A stretch of 64,000 bases of DNA from Phenylobacterium sp. (GCF_030681155.1 NZ_JAUXXE010000021.1:62001-126000), one strand, 5' to 3'. Positions 44,551 through 54,213 are shown, counted from the first letter of the stretch. The notes: generated by a model not told the origin, from the letters alone. A program made the numbers and translations.

Positions 44551-44596
44551 CGTGATCTTATAACGCATTCCCACGGCGCAGGCCGACGTCTATAGA
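44551..44596 (+). promoter_or_regulatory. Conserved czc promoter block, copy 2 (leaderless type)
   Basis: The order is CGTGA, 2 bases, TTATAACG, 2 bases, TTCCCA (44568-44573), a 17-base spacer, and TATAGA (44591-44596), matching copy 1 at 34844-34889. The -10 box ends 7 bases before the ATG at 44604. No ribosome-binding site is present between them, again implying a leaderless transcript. Confidence 0.6.
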
Positions 44597-44603
44597 GCGA
44601 TCA

Positions 44604-44960
44604 ATGGCGCTTCTACGCACATGGTGGCGGACACTCGGCGGCCTAATGGTCGTCGCCTTCGCCATGGCGTTTATGGCGGGGTCGGCGGTTGACGCCGTCG
44701 CCTGCCAGGACGAGGGCAGCCCGGTCGGCGTAGCTGGCGACCTGCACTATGTCCTCGTCGCTGACGACTCCGAACCCGATCCGATCCACAGCGCAGTCGA
44801 AACCTGCGCTCATGGACATTGTCACCACCTCGCAGGGCTGGGCGTCGCCCAGGGCCAGGACGCCAGTGCGCCTCGATCCTCGGTACCGCACGGTTGGACG
44901 CTCGCGAGCCTCCACCCCGATTTCGATCCTTCCAACCTAGAGCGTCCGCCTCGCGCGTGA
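44604..44960 (+). CDS. CzcI-like small exported protein, leader gene of czc operon 2
   Basis: 118 aa. A hydrophobic N-terminal segment (LGGLMVVAFAMAFMAGSAVDAVA) acts as signal or anchor. The exported part has the metal-site candidate ETCAHGHCHHLAGL (about 73-86) and the terminal LERPPRA shared with the protein at 34896-35318. It directly precedes czcC of operon 2. A role as periplasmic metal buffer or modulator, as for CzcI, is inferred. Confidence 0.65.
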   Translation: MALLRTWWRTLGGLMVVAFAMAFMAGSAVDAVACQDEGSPVGVAGDLHYVLVADDSEPDPIHSAVETCAHGHCHHLAGLGVAQGQDASAPRSSVPHGWTLASLHPDFDPSNLERPPRA

Positions 44961-45012
44961 TGACCCGGCGCCTCCCCGCGCCTTCCGTCATTACAATCGA
45001 GAAGGATTCTTT

Positions 45013-46269
45013 GTGTCTTACCATCGAGTGCCGCTGCTTGCGGCCGCGTCAGGGCTGGCGGCCCTGGGGCTCTTTGTCGGCGTCTCCGCCGCTGAGCCTG
45101 TTCCGCCGTTCGCCGAACTCATTGCGCAAGTGGATGCAACCGCGCCGCGCCTTGCCGAAGCCCGCGCCGCGGTTGCCCGGGCCGAAGGCCTCGCGCTGCA
45201 GGCTCACGCCTTTCCAAACCCAACGATCGGTATCGACCGGGAGAACTTTTCAGGTACTGGGCCGTACAGTGGGTCCGGCGTCGCCGAAACCACGGCGACC
45301 CTAGGCCAGACCCTGGAGCTCGGCGGCAAGCGGGCCGCCCGCATCGGGGTGGGGCGGGCCGAGCTGGATGCCGCCCGGAGGCGCGAAGCGCAGGCGCGAA
45401 CCGATTTCCGGTTCGATCTGGCCCTCGCGTACGCCGAAGCCGAAGCTAGCGACCGGCGCCTCATCCTCGCCGAGGACACGTTGGCGGCCGCCAAGCAGGA
45501 TGCCGGAATCGCGCGAGCCTTCGTGCAGGCGGGGCGCGAGCCGGAATTGCGTCGGCTCCAGGCCGAAGCGTCCCTGCAGAGCGCGCTGGCTGCGCTCGAC
45601 GAAACGCAAGCGGCACGGGCGACAGCATTCTCGAACCTGACCGCCCTGTCCGGTGCAGCCACACCGTTCACTTCAATCCCCACGAGCCTACTCGACCAGG
45701 GCGCCTCATTTTTTGGGCGGCGGTCGCTGGATCCGGAGCACAGCGTTGCGATCTTGGTCGCCGAGGCCGAGCGCGAGGCAGCGCAGCGGCGGGTGACGTT
45801 GGAGCGCCGCCAGGCTGTTCCAGATCTATCCGTCTCGGTCGGCGTACGTCGCTTCTCTGAGTCAGATTCGACCGCCTTGGTCGCTGGGGTCTCAGCGCCG
45901 CTTCCGCTATTTGACCGGAACAAGGGCAATGTCCGTGCGGCTCGGGCCGACGTGAACGCGGCCGAGGCAAGGCTCAACGCTGCACGTCTGGACGCCGCTG
46001 CCGCCGTACGTTCGGGGACAGCCCGGATCGCCGCAGCTGAAGCCCGACTTTCGGCCGCCCTTGAGGGGGAAAGAGTCGCCCAGGAGGCCTACCGGCTGAC
46101 CCGCATCGGCTACGAGGCCGGCAAGATCGATCTCGCCGAGCTTCTCAACACCCGCCGCGCTCTGACGGACGCGCGGGCCCAATCCATCGCTGCCGCCGTA
46201 GAGCGGATCGGCGCCCAGGCCGCCCTTGTCCGATTGACGGGCGTCGCCGAGACCGGAGTACCCCAATGA
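45013..46269 (+). CDS. czcC: CzcC-type outer-membrane efflux protein (operon 2)
   Basis: 418 aa, the same length as the operon 1 copy and clearly paralogous (AFPNPTIGIDRENFSGTGPYSGSG, QTLELGGKRAARIGVGRAELD, SVGVRRFSESDSTALVAGVSAPLPLFDRNKGNV). A signal peptide ends near AAEPVPP. It starts with GTG after a GAAGGA ribosome-binding site. TolC-fold exit duct for the second pump. The stop overlaps czcB2 by ATGA. Confidence 0.92.
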   Translation: MSYHRVPLLAAASGLAALGLFVGVSAAEPVPPFAELIAQVDATAPRLAEARAAVARAEGLALQAHAFPNPTIGIDRENFSGTGPYSGSGVAETTATLGQTLELGGKRAARIGVGRAELDAARRREAQARTDFRFDLALAYAEAEASDRRLILAEDTLAAAKQDAGIARAFVQAGREPELRRLQAEASLQSALAALDETQAARATAFSNLTALSGAATPFTSIPTSLLDQGASFFGRRSLDPEHSVAILVAEAEREAAQRRVTLERRQAVPDLSVSVGVRRFSESDSTALVAGVSAPLPLFDRNKGNVRAARADVNAAEARLNAARLDAAAAVRSGTARIAAAEARLSAALEGERVAQEAYRLTRIGYEAGKIDLAELLNTRRALTDARAQSIAAAVERIGAQAALVRLTGVAETGVPQ

Positions 46270-47510
46270 CCAAAGACAAGCAGCGCCTGTTGGGCGCCGT
46301 GGCTGCGGCCGCTGTAATCGCTGGTGGCGCGGGCTTTGGCCTCTCCGCCTTGCTCAATCGCAACGACCCCCCCGCGGCGGCGAAGGCCTCTGACAGCCAT
46401 GGGGAGGAAGGCGAGGCCGGACACGCTGAGGATGGCAAGGCCGGAGAAGCCGGTCACGCTGACGAGGATGGTCACGCCGAAGGCGGCGCTGAAAAGGATG
46501 AAGAGGGCGCCGTCGCCCTGACGCCGGACCAGTTGCAGGCAGCTGGCATCAAAATCGTGGCGGTCGGCCAAGGTGGTGGTGGCGAGACGCGGCTCTCGGG
46601 CCGGGTGGAGCCCGTCATCGATGCGCGGGCCAGTGTCGGCGCCGCCGTCGCCGGTCGCATCGAGCAGGTCCTTGTGGCTCCTGGTCAGTCGGTGCGCGCA
46701 GGGCAACCATTGATCGTTCTGGTCAGCGGCGACGCCGCGACCTATCGCGCTGAAGCCGATGCGGCGGTTGCTGCGGCAGACGCCGCCCGCCGCGCTTACG
46801 ACCGTGACCGGAGCCTTGGCGAACAGGGCGTGGTTGCGCGTCAGGAGGTGGAAACGTCCCGTGCTCAAGCGATGAGTGCGGAAGCCAGTGCTCGAGCTGC
46901 GCGTGCGCGGTCGGCCGCGGCCGGCGGCCCGAACGCATCTGGCCGAACCAACGTGACGTCGCCGATCTCCGGCGTTGTTTCCAGCGTCGCGGTGGGGCCG
47001 GGCGGCTTCGTCGCCCAGGGCGGCATTGTCGCTGAGGTCACCAACCCTGCGCGCGTGGAGTTGGTGTTCAACGCGCCGCCCGCCATCGCGACCGGTTTGC
47101 GCGCCGGTGCGGCCATCCGTGTCCAAGGTCCTGCCGGTGAATTTGACGCCGTGGTGACCGGGGTCGCCGCCGCCGCCAACGCCTCGACCGGCGCGACCGT
47201 GGTTCGCGCACGCCCAAGCGGGGGCACAGCCCCCCCTGTTGGGTCGCCGGTCACCGCCGCCGTCGTCACCGGCGGCGCGACTGGGGCCGTCACAGTGCCG
47301 TCCGAAGCCGTGCAGACGGTCGAGGGCGGAAGCGTCGTGTTCCTCCAAACGGCTGGGGGCTTCAGGGCTGTCCCGGTCCTCACCGGTCGCCAAGCAGGCG
47401 GCCGGACGGAGATACTGCGAGGTCTGAACGGATCCGAGCGGATCGCCGGCGCCAACGCCTTTCTGCTGAAAGCCGAGCTCGCCAAGGGCCAAGCCGAGCA
47501 CGGGCACTAG
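46266..47510 (+). CDS. czcB: CzcB-type RND periplasmic adaptor with His/Asp/Glu-rich N-terminus (operon 2)
   Basis: 414 aa. After an N-terminal anchor comes a segment of about 50 residues rich in His, Glu and Asp (several GHA-E/D repeats, about residues 40-80), typical of CzcB proteins and likely to bind Zn/Co/Cd. The lipoyl/hairpin core (AGRIEQVLVAPGQSVRAGQPLIVLVSGDAATYRAEADAAV...VTSPISGVVSSVAVGPGGFV) and the C-terminal GLNGSERIAGANAFLLKAELAK follow. The His-rich segment, absent from operon 1, suggests a different metal preference or affinity. Confidence 0.92.
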   Translation: MTKDKQRLLGAVAAAAVIAGGAGFGLSALLNRNDPPAAAKASDSHGEEGEAGHAEDGKAGEAGHADEDGHAEGGAEKDEEGAVALTPDQLQAAGIKIVAVGQGGGGETRLSGRVEPVIDARASVGAAVAGRIEQVLVAPGQSVRAGQPLIVLVSGDAATYRAEADAAVAAADAARRAYDRDRSLGEQGVVARQEVETSRAQAMSAEASARAARARSAAAGGPNASGRTNVTSPISGVVSSVAVGPGGFVAQGGIVAEVTNPARVELVFNAPPAIATGLRAGAAIRVQGPAGEFDAVVTGVAAAANASTGATVVRARPSGGTAPPVGSPVTAAVVTGGATGAVTVPSEAVQTVEGGSVVFLQTAGGFRAVPVLTGRQAGGRTEILRGLNGSERIAGANAFLLKAELAKGQAEHGH

Positions 47511-47519
47511 GGGGCGCGC

Positions 47520-50500
47520 ATGTTCAAACTTCTCATAGAAGCGTCTGTTCGCTTTCGATGGTTCGTGGTGCTGGCGGTGGCGCTGGTCTGCGCCGTCGGC
47601 CTCTTCGAGCTCACCCGGCTGCCGATCGACGCAGTCCCGGACATCACGAACCGTCAGGTGCAAATCACCACGGTCGCCCCAGCACTCGCGCCCGAGCAGA
47701 TCGAGCGCCAGGTAACCTATCCCCTTGAGACGGCGCTGGCCGGCATCCCGGGGCTTACCAGCACCCGGTCGCTGTCGCGCAACGGCTTCAGCCAGATCAC
47801 CGCGATCTTCACCGACCAGACCGACATCTACTTCGCCCGACAACAAGTGGCCGAGCGGTTGGCGCAGGCGCGCGAGAGGATGCCCGAGGGCGTGGAGCCC
47901 GCGCTGGCGCCGATCACCACGGGTCTGGGCGAGGTCCTTATGTGGACCGTCGACTACGAGCCCTTCAGTCAGAAGACGCTGGCCAAGCCGGGCCAGCCTG
48001 GCTGGCAGTCGGAAGGCGTCTATCTCACTCCCGAGGGGGAACGCCTGACAACGCCTCAACAGCGGGCGACCTATCTCCGTACCGTGCAGGATTGGATCAT
48101 CGCGCCGCAGATGCGCACGACCATGGGACTGGCAGGGGTCGATACGGTCGGCGGCTACGTCAAGGAGTTCGCGGTCAGGCCGGACGTCGCCAAGCTGGCC
48201 GGCTATGGACTCGGTCTGAACGACCTCGTCCAGGCTCTCGACCGAGCCAACATCCAGTCCGGCGCCGGCTACATTCAGCGCGCCGGGGAAGCCTTGGTGG
48301 TGCGAACCGACGCCCTCGCGGCGACGGCGGAGGATCTTGCCCAAGCGCCAGTGACGAACCGCAGCGGCTTGGTCGTTCGCGTGGCGGATGTCGCTACGGT
48401 CGAGGCGGGCCAAGCGCCCAGGCTGGGCGGGGCAAGCCGAGACGGACATGAGGCCGTGCTGGGCACGGCCCTGATGATCGCGGGCGGCAATAGCCGGACG
48501 GTGGCCCAGGCGGCCGCCGAGCGTCTTTCAGTGGTCGACGACTCCCTACCGCCGAGCATCGTCGCCGTGCCGGTGTTGAACCGGAGTGAACTGGTCAACT
48601 CGACTATCGCTACCGTGGCGCGCAATCTTACCGAGGGCGCGCTCCTGGTGATTGTGATCCTCTTTCTGCTGCTGGGGAATATCCGCGCCGCGATCATCAC
48701 CTCATTGATGATCCCGCTCTCATTCTTGTTCGCCGTCATCGGCATGAACCGGTTTGGCATCAGCGGGAACCTGATGAGCCTGGGCGCCCTCGATTTCGGC
48801 CTTATGGTCGATGGCGGCGTCGTGGTGATCGAGAACACGCTGCTGATGCTGACCAAGCGCCGTGCCGAGCTCGGACGTCTCCTGACCCGTCACGAGCGTC
48901 TGGATGTCGCCATCCAAGCGGCCCGGCAGATGGTCAAGCCGGCCGCCTTCGGTCAGCTGATCATCCTTCTGGTCTTCGCTCCGTTGCTCACCCTTGAGGG
49001 GGTCGAAGGCAAGACCTTCCAGCCAATGGGCGCGACGGTGATGCTCGCCCTTGTGGGCGCCTTCATCTTCTCGTTCACCTTCGTCCCCGCCATGACGGCG
49101 TTGTTCGTCCGCGATCCCAAGACGGTACACACGGGGCCGGATGGCAAGGTCGAGGAGCACGAGACCAAGATCTTGCGTTTTGCGCGTCGCTTCATCCAGC
49201 CTGCCATCGTGGCGGCGGTCGCTCGGCCAAAAGTGGTCTTGATCTCGGCGGTCGCCGCTCTTGTGTTGGGGGCTGTGTCCTTCACCGTCCTGGGCCGAGA
49301 GTTTATTCCAACCCTCGATGAGGGAGATATCGCCATGCAAGCTCTGCGGGTACCGTCGGCTTCGCTTGAGCAGTCCCTGGCCATGCAGATGGCCTTGGAG
49401 AAAGCCATCAAGGCCCAACCCGAGGTGGAGACTATGTTCTCGCGCACCGGCACGGCGGAGGCCGCGGTCGACCCGATGCCGCCCAATATCTCCGATAGCG
49501 TCATCGTCTTGAAGGACCGCAAGGATTGGCCCGATCCCAAGCTGCCGAAGGAGGAACTCATCGCTCGGTTCGAGAAGGTGGCTTCGGGTCAGATCGGCAA
49601 CAATTTCGAGTTCAGCCAACCCATTGAGCTGCGCTTCAATGAACTGATCTCCGGAGTCCGAACCGACCTTGCGGTTATGGTTTACGGCGATGACTTTGCC
49701 ACCCTGCAGCGCGTCAGCGATCAGATTGCCGGCGTCCTGCGTGAGACGTCCGGTTCCGCGGACGTGCGGGTAGAGCAAGCGTCAGGCCTGCCGACTTTGA
49801 CAATCACCGTCGACCGCTTTGCTGCGGCCAACTACGGCCTGTCGGCAGCCGATATCAGTGAGGCTGTTTCTGCAGGGATCGGCGGAGCCGAGGCCGGGCG
49901 CATCTTTGAAGGCGATCGCCGCTTCGACGTGGTGGTGCGCCTTCCAGAAGAGGCGCGCAATGATCCAGCGGCGCTGGCCGCTCTCCCGATTAGCGGGCCG
50001 AACGGCACTGTCGTGCCGCTGTCGTCCGTCGCCCGCATCCAGACCGGAGAGGGACCAAACCAAATCAGCCGCCAGAATGGCAGTCGACGTATGGTGGTCC
50101 AGGCCAACGTTCGCGGTCGCGATCTCGGAGGCTTCGTTACCGATGCCCAGCAGGGGGTGGCCAAGGTTGAACTTCCGGCCGGGGTATATCTCGACTGGGG
50201 CGGTCAATTCGAGAACCTGCAGCGCGCCGAGCAGCGGTTCTCGCTCGTCATCCCGATAGTATTCGTTCTGATCGGGATTCTGCTCTTCATGGCCCTAGGC
50301 TCGTTTGCTGAAGCCGGTCTGGTGTTTGCCTGCGTGCCCTTGGCTCTCGTCGGCGGGGCCCTTGCGCTTCTTTTGCGTGGCATGCCGTTCTCGGTGTCCG
50401 CTGCTGTCGGCTTCATCGCCGTCTCGGGGGTCGCAACGCTGAATGGCCTTGTCCTCATGCAGTCGATCCGTGAGCGCCTCGACAGCGGTCTAGACCCACG

Positions 50501-50741
50501 GACAGCTGCCATTGAAGGGGCTTCGAGCCGTCTACGGGCTGTCCTCACCACTGCGCTGGTGGCGATCGTTGGCTTCATCCCGATGGCGATCGCCAGCGGG
50601 GCAGGGGCCGAAGTCCAAAAACCGCTGGCGACTGTGGTCATCGGCGGCCTGCTGACGGCCACGGCGCTGACCCTGCTGGTGCTGCCGACCTTCGCGGCCC
50701 AGGCGGTCAGGCACCGCAAGAGTGAGGGGATCGAAGACTAG
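47520..50741 (+). CDS. czcA: CzcA-type heavy-metal RND efflux pump (operon 2)
   Basis: 1073 aa. Motifs parallel operon 1: PIDAVPDITNRQVQITT, GFSQITAIFTDQTDIYFARQQV, helix 4 DFGLMVDGGVVVIEN with the proton-relay D..D..E, FEFSQPIELRFNELISGVRTDLAV, and GAEVQKPLATVVIGGLLTATALTLLVLP. Adding the TDIYFAR and DFG.MVDG features, it is an HME-RND pump for divalent cations. The two pumps differ enough along the periplasmic domains to suggest ancient rather than recent duplication. Confidence 0.93.
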   Translation: MFKLLIEASVRFRWFVVLAVALVCAVGLFELTRLPIDAVPDITNRQVQITTVAPALAPEQIERQVTYPLETALAGIPGLTSTRSLSRNGFSQITAIFTDQTDIYFARQQVAERLAQARERMPEGVEPALAPITTGLGEVLMWTVDYEPFSQKTLAKPGQPGWQSEGVYLTPEGERLTTPQQRATYLRTVQDWIIAPQMRTTMGLAGVDTVGGYVKEFAVRPDVAKLAGYGLGLNDLVQALDRANIQSGAGYIQRAGEALVVRTDALAATAEDLAQAPVTNRSGLVVRVADVATVEAGQAPRLGGASRDGHEAVLGTALMIAGGNSRTVAQAAAERLSVVDDSLPPSIVAVPVLNRSELVNSTIATVARNLTEGALLVIVILFLLLGNIRAAIITSLMIPLSFLFAVIGMNRFGISGNLMSLGALDFGLMVDGGVVVIENTLLMLTKRRAELGRLLTRHERLDVAIQAARQMVKPAAFGQLIILLVFAPLLTLEGVEGKTFQPMGATVMLALVGAFIFSFTFVPAMTALFVRDPKTVHTGPDGKVEEHETKILRFARRFIQPAIVAAVARPKVVLISAVAALVLGAVSFTVLGREFIPTLDEGDIAMQALRVPSASLEQSLAMQMALEKAIKAQPEVETMFSRTGTAEAAVDPMPPNISDSVIVLKDRKDWPDPKLPKEELIARFEKVASGQIGNNFEFSQPIELRFNELISGVRTDLAVMVYGDDFATLQRVSDQIAGVLRETSGSADVRVEQASGLPTLTITVDRFAAANYGLSAADISEAVSAGIGGAEAGRIFEGDRRFDVVVRLPEEARNDPAALAALPISGPNGTVVPLSSVARIQTGEGPNQISRQNGSRRMVVQANVRGRDLGGFVTDAQQGVAKVELPAGVYLDWGGQFENLQRAEQRFSLVIPIVFVLIGILLFMALGSFAEAGLVFACVPLALVGGALALLLRGMPFSVSAAVGFIAVSGVATLNGLVLMQSIRERLDSGLDPRTAAIEGASSRLRAVLTTALVAIVGFIPMAIASGAGAEVQKPLATVVIGGLLTATALTLLVLPTFAAQAVRHRKSEGIED

Positions 50742-50762
50742 CTCGATCCCGGCGTTCAACGA

Positions 50763-50786
50763 CAGGCGGCGGGAAGCCGCCGCCTG
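50763..50786 (+). terminator. Strong hairpin between czc operon 2 and P-type ATPase gene
   Basis: Perfect 10-bp GC-rich arms (CAGGCGGCGG paired with its complement) enclose a GAAG loop, 21 bases after the czcA2 stop. There is no U-run (CTTCGTCC follows), so it may act as an attenuator or mRNA 3'-stabiliser rather than a full intrinsic terminator. Confidence 0.5.
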
Positions 50787-50840
50787 CTTCGTCCAACCAG
50801 TCCCGAGGCCGCATGTCCTGGCCTCATCAAGAGGTTCGGC

Positions 50841-53321
50841 ATGATCCAGACGCTTCAACTCGACATCCCGCTGATCTTGCCGGAGGTGCACGACAGTTCG
50901 GACGCTTGCGTCAGGCGACTTACAGACGAGATTGCAGGGCGGCCTGGTGTCACTAAGGCCCATGTGGTGGACGGCGCTGAGGCCAAGGAGCCTCACCTCT
51001 GCGTCCACTACGATCCCGCCGTCATCTCGCTATCGCGGCTACGAGAACTCGTCACCGCATCGGGCGCGGCGATCACAGAGCGGTTTGGCCACGCCGTCTG
51101 GCAGGTCCAAGGCATCCAGCACGAGCGGCGCGCGCGGACGGTCACGGAACGTCTCGCCGCCACGCCCGGCGTGCTAGAGGCCGACGCCAGCGCCGCGGGT
51201 CTAGTGCGGATCGAGTTTGATCGAACCTTTGTATCAGAGGTGGAGGTTCTGAAGGTGCTCGCCGCGCTTGGCGTTACGCCCGCGACGCCAACGCGAGACG
51301 CTAAGGCCCACGCGGCCCACGGCCAGCCGGGTCATGTCCACGAGGAGGGGGAAGGCCACGCCCACGCCCACGGCGGGCCGCTCGGTGAGAATAGTGAACT
51401 CATCTTCTCGCTACTGTGCGGGGCGCTGTTGGCTGCGGGCTTCCTGGTCGAGAAGCTGATCCCAGCTGCGCCGCCCTGGCTGCCGACGGCGCTCTACGTT
51501 GGCGCCTACGGCTTCGGTGGCTTCTTCACGCTTCGCGAAGCGTTCGACAACCTTCGGCTCAAGCGCTTCGAGATTGACACCTTGATGCTCGTCGCCGCAG
51601 CTGGCGCGGCGGCGTTGGGCGCCTGGGCTGAGGGGGCGCTGCTGCTCTTCCTGTTCAGTCTCGGCCATGCGCTCGAGCACTACGCAATGGGACGGGCCAA
51701 GCGCGCGATCGAAGCCTTGGCCGAACTCGCCCCCCGGACCGCGACCGTCCGGCGTCAGAGTGGGACGATGGACGTGCCCGTCGAGGAGCTCGTGCTTGGG
51801 GATGTGGTGATTGTCCGTCCCAACGAGCGATTGCCGTCGGATGGTTTTGTGGTGAAGGGCGCATCCAGCATCAACCAGGCCCCTGTCACTGGCGAGAGCA
51901 TACCGGTCGACAAACGGCCGGTGGAAAATCCGCACCTAGCTCGCGCTAAGCCTGATGGCGTCGACGCTTCATCTCGGGTCTTCGCAGGCACCATCAACGG
52001 GGCGGGTGCGATTGAGGTGGAGGTGACGCGCCTCTCTACGGATTCCGCCTTGGCCAAAGTCGTACGCCTCGTCAGTGAGGCGGAGACCCGAAAATCGCCG
52101 ACTCAGAGGTTCACCGACAAGTTCGAGCGGATCTTCGTGCCCGTGGTCCTGGCCCTGGCCTTTGTGCTGCTCTTTGCTTGGGTAGTGCTCGACGAGCCCT
52201 TCTCGGACAGCTTCTATCGCGCCATGGCGGTGCTGGTCGCCGCAAGCCCGTGTGCCCTAGCCATCGCCACGCCCAGCGCCGTGCTCTCGGGCGTCGCCAG
52301 AGCCGCCAGGGGCGGGGTTCTCATCAAAGGCGGCGCGCCCCTCGAGGATCTGGGCTCGCTTCGTTCCATTGCGTTCGACAAGACCGGCACGCTCACAGAA
52401 GGTCGGCCGCGGATCACAGATGTCATCGCCACCTCTTCGGTCGCCGATGAAGAACTGTTGCGTGTCGCGGTCGCGGTCGAAATGCTAAGCGACCATCCGC
52501 TCGCCGATGCCATCGCCCGCGACGGTCGCGAGCGGCTCGGCACGGCAGGCAAGGCTATCGGCGCGGCCAGCGATCTTCAAAACCTGATCGGCCGCGGCGT
52601 GGTCGCCCAGTTGGATGGCATGACTGTTTGGATAGGCAAGGCAGAGATGTTCGGCGTGGACGGGGTACCGGCGCTGAGCGCTGAGGCCGCCCAGGCCATC
52701 GCTAAACTCCGGGATCAAGGTCGGACGACCATGGCAGTCCGTAAGGGAGACCGCGACCTCGGCGTCATTGGCCTGATGGACACCCCGCGAGAAGCCGCGC
52801 GCGAAACTTTGGTTGCGCTTCGACGGCTGGGCATCACCCGCATGCTGATGATCTCGGGAGACCACAGCAAGGTCGCCGAGGCGATCGCTAGGGATGTCGG
52901 CCTCGACGAAGCCTGGGGTGATCTCATGCCCGAAGACAAAGTCGAGGCCATCCGCAAACTGCGGGCGGAGGCCAAGGTCGCGATGGTCGGCGATGGCGTG
53001 AACGACGCGCCGGCAATGGCGAACGCCACCGTTGGCATCGCCATGGGCGCGGCGGGATCCGACGTCGCGCTGGAGACCGCCGACGTCGCCCTGATGGCAG
53101 ATGATCTTCGCCACTTGCCGTTCGCCGTCGGTCTTAGCCGCCGAACGCGATCGGTCATTCGCCAGAACGTCTTCATCAGCCTGGGAGTGGTGGCGATCCT
53201 CGTGCCCGCGACGATCCTGGGACTTGGCATCGGCCCTGCCGTGGCGATGCACGAAGGCTCCACCTTGGTCGTCGTTTTCAACGCCCTGCGGCTGCTGACC
53301 TATCGTGATCGGGCGGCCTAA
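50841..53321 (+). CDS. P1B-4-type metal ATPase with SPC motif (CzcP-like)
   Basis: 826 aa. The first ~150 residues look like two ferredoxin-fold modules without CxxC loops, followed by a His-rich segment (HAAHGQPGHVHEEGEGHAHAHGG, about 154-176). The channel motif is SPC (VLVAASPCALAIATP, near 468) instead of CPC, the phosphorylation site is FDKTGTLTEGRP (near 512), and the hinge MVGDGVNDAPAMANATVGIAMG is intact. SPC defines P1B-4 pumps such as CzcP, which move Zn/Cd/Co from the cytoplasm. It complements the RND pump, which works from the periplasm. Confidence 0.9.
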   Translation: MIQTLQLDIPLILPEVHDSSDACVRRLTDEIAGRPGVTKAHVVDGAEAKEPHLCVHYDPAVISLSRLRELVTASGAAITERFGHAVWQVQGIQHERRARTVTERLAATPGVLEADASAAGLVRIEFDRTFVSEVEVLKVLAALGVTPATPTRDAKAHAAHGQPGHVHEEGEGHAHAHGGPLGENSELIFSLLCGALLAAGFLVEKLIPAAPPWLPTALYVGAYGFGGFFTLREAFDNLRLKRFEIDTLMLVAAAGAAALGAWAEGALLLFLFSLGHALEHYAMGRAKRAIEALAELAPRTATVRRQSGTMDVPVEELVLGDVVIVRPNERLPSDGFVVKGASSINQAPVTGESIPVDKRPVENPHLARAKPDGVDASSRVFAGTINGAGAIEVEVTRLSTDSALAKVVRLVSEAETRKSPTQRFTDKFERIFVPVVLALAFVLLFAWVVLDEPFSDSFYRAMAVLVAASPCALAIATPSAVLSGVARAARGGVLIKGGAPLEDLGSLRSIAFDKTGTLTEGRPRITDVIATSSVADEELLRVAVAVEMLSDHPLADAIARDGRERLGTAGKAIGAASDLQNLIGRGVVAQLDGMTVWIGKAEMFGVDGVPALSAEAAQAIAKLRDQGRTTMAVRKGDRDLGVIGLMDTPREAARETLVALRRLGITRMLMISGDHSKVAEAIARDVGLDEAWGDLMPEDKVEAIRKLRAEAKVAMVGDGVNDAPAMANATVGIAMGAAGSDVALETADVALMADDLRHLPFAVGLSRRTRSVIRQNVFISLGVVAILVPATILGLGIGPAVAMHEGSTLVVVFNALRLLTYRDRAA

Positions 53322-53594
53322 ACCGCCAAATTTGCTTCGTCTCGCTTGCCCGAGGGCCGGCGAATAGCGGAGGCGCCGGCGACTCATCCCCCGCATTGAG
53401 ACGCCGGCGCACCTCCTGGCGCGCCGAACCGACAGGGTAGACGACGACGCGGCCCAGGAGACTTGGTTTCAGGCGCAACATTGGAGGTTCGCAAGGGTCG
53501 GAAAAAGCGATCCCGCTTCAGCGATGCCGTGGAAGCTGCCGCTCATACGGGTCGTATGCATCAGAAGACCTATTGAGGTCAGAGAGACATAGTC

Positions 53595-54059
53595 ATGATT
53601 GTTGAGACTGAAATTGAGATCTCCGCGCCACCGATCAGGGTATGGCGCGCACTCTGCGACTTTGAGGCCTATTCGAAATGGAATCCCTATCGAGAGATCC
53701 GGGGTGAAGCGGGCCCCAATGAGAAGGTCAAAATATTCGTCGGCTCCGATCCAGCGCGACGATATGGAATGCGGGCTGTAATTTGCCATTTTGAGCCCGG
53801 CAAGCGGATTTCGTTTCGCACAGGTAACCCACTGTTCTCCAGAGCGACGGAAACCTTTTCTCTGGAACCTATTCGGAAGGGCACACTCCTTCGTCACAGC
53901 GCGGAGATGACCGGCGTTAGCGTGCTGGTGCTAGGGCGCGGGCGAATTGGGTCGCGATTGATCAACGTCTATCGACGAGTTGACAGCGCCCTAGCGAAGT
54001 ACGTGACGCTGACTTCTCAGCCTGATCGGCGTGCGGAACGCCACCGACGCGGCAAATAG
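53595..54059 (+). CDS. SRPBCC (START/Bet v1-fold) domain protein
   Basis: 154 aa. ETEIEISAPPIRVWRALCDFEAYSKWNPYREIRGEAGPNEKVKIFVG is the classical N-terminal strand-helix of polyketide-cyclase-like SRPBCC proteins, with RISFRTGNPLFSRATETFSLEPIRKGTLLRHSAEMTG as the following sheet. These bind small hydrophobic ligands; no function can be assigned here. It stands alone between the metal island and a MobC-like gene. Confidence 0.8.
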   Translation: MIVETEIEISAPPIRVWRALCDFEAYSKWNPYREIRGEAGPNEKVKIFVGSDPARRYGMRAVICHFEPGKRISFRTGNPLFSRATETFSLEPIRKGTLLRHSAEMTGVSVLVLGRGRIGSRLINVYRRVDSALAKYVTLTSQPDRRAERHRRGK

Positions 54060-54213
54060 TCCTAAGTGCTTCAGCCGCCATCCGTCTGGCGAGTGTCTCG
54101 GCGTCTGACATACGATATTGGTCATTGCTTTGATCTAGTCTTCGTCTTCGACAGAGCCCACTTTCCACCCACCTATCCCCGATAAAACCCGCACCTAAAA
54201 AGCGCAGATCTGA

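Noticed and set aside
46110..48449. 779-codon open frame on the minus strand opposite czcB2/czcA2
   Set aside because: Composition is Arg/His/Gly-rich without any domain, and it lies fully antisense to well-supported czc genes. Long antisense frames are expected from third-position GC bias.
48720..49778. 352-codon minus-strand frame opposite czcA2
   Set aside because: Antisense shadow of conserved RND sequence.
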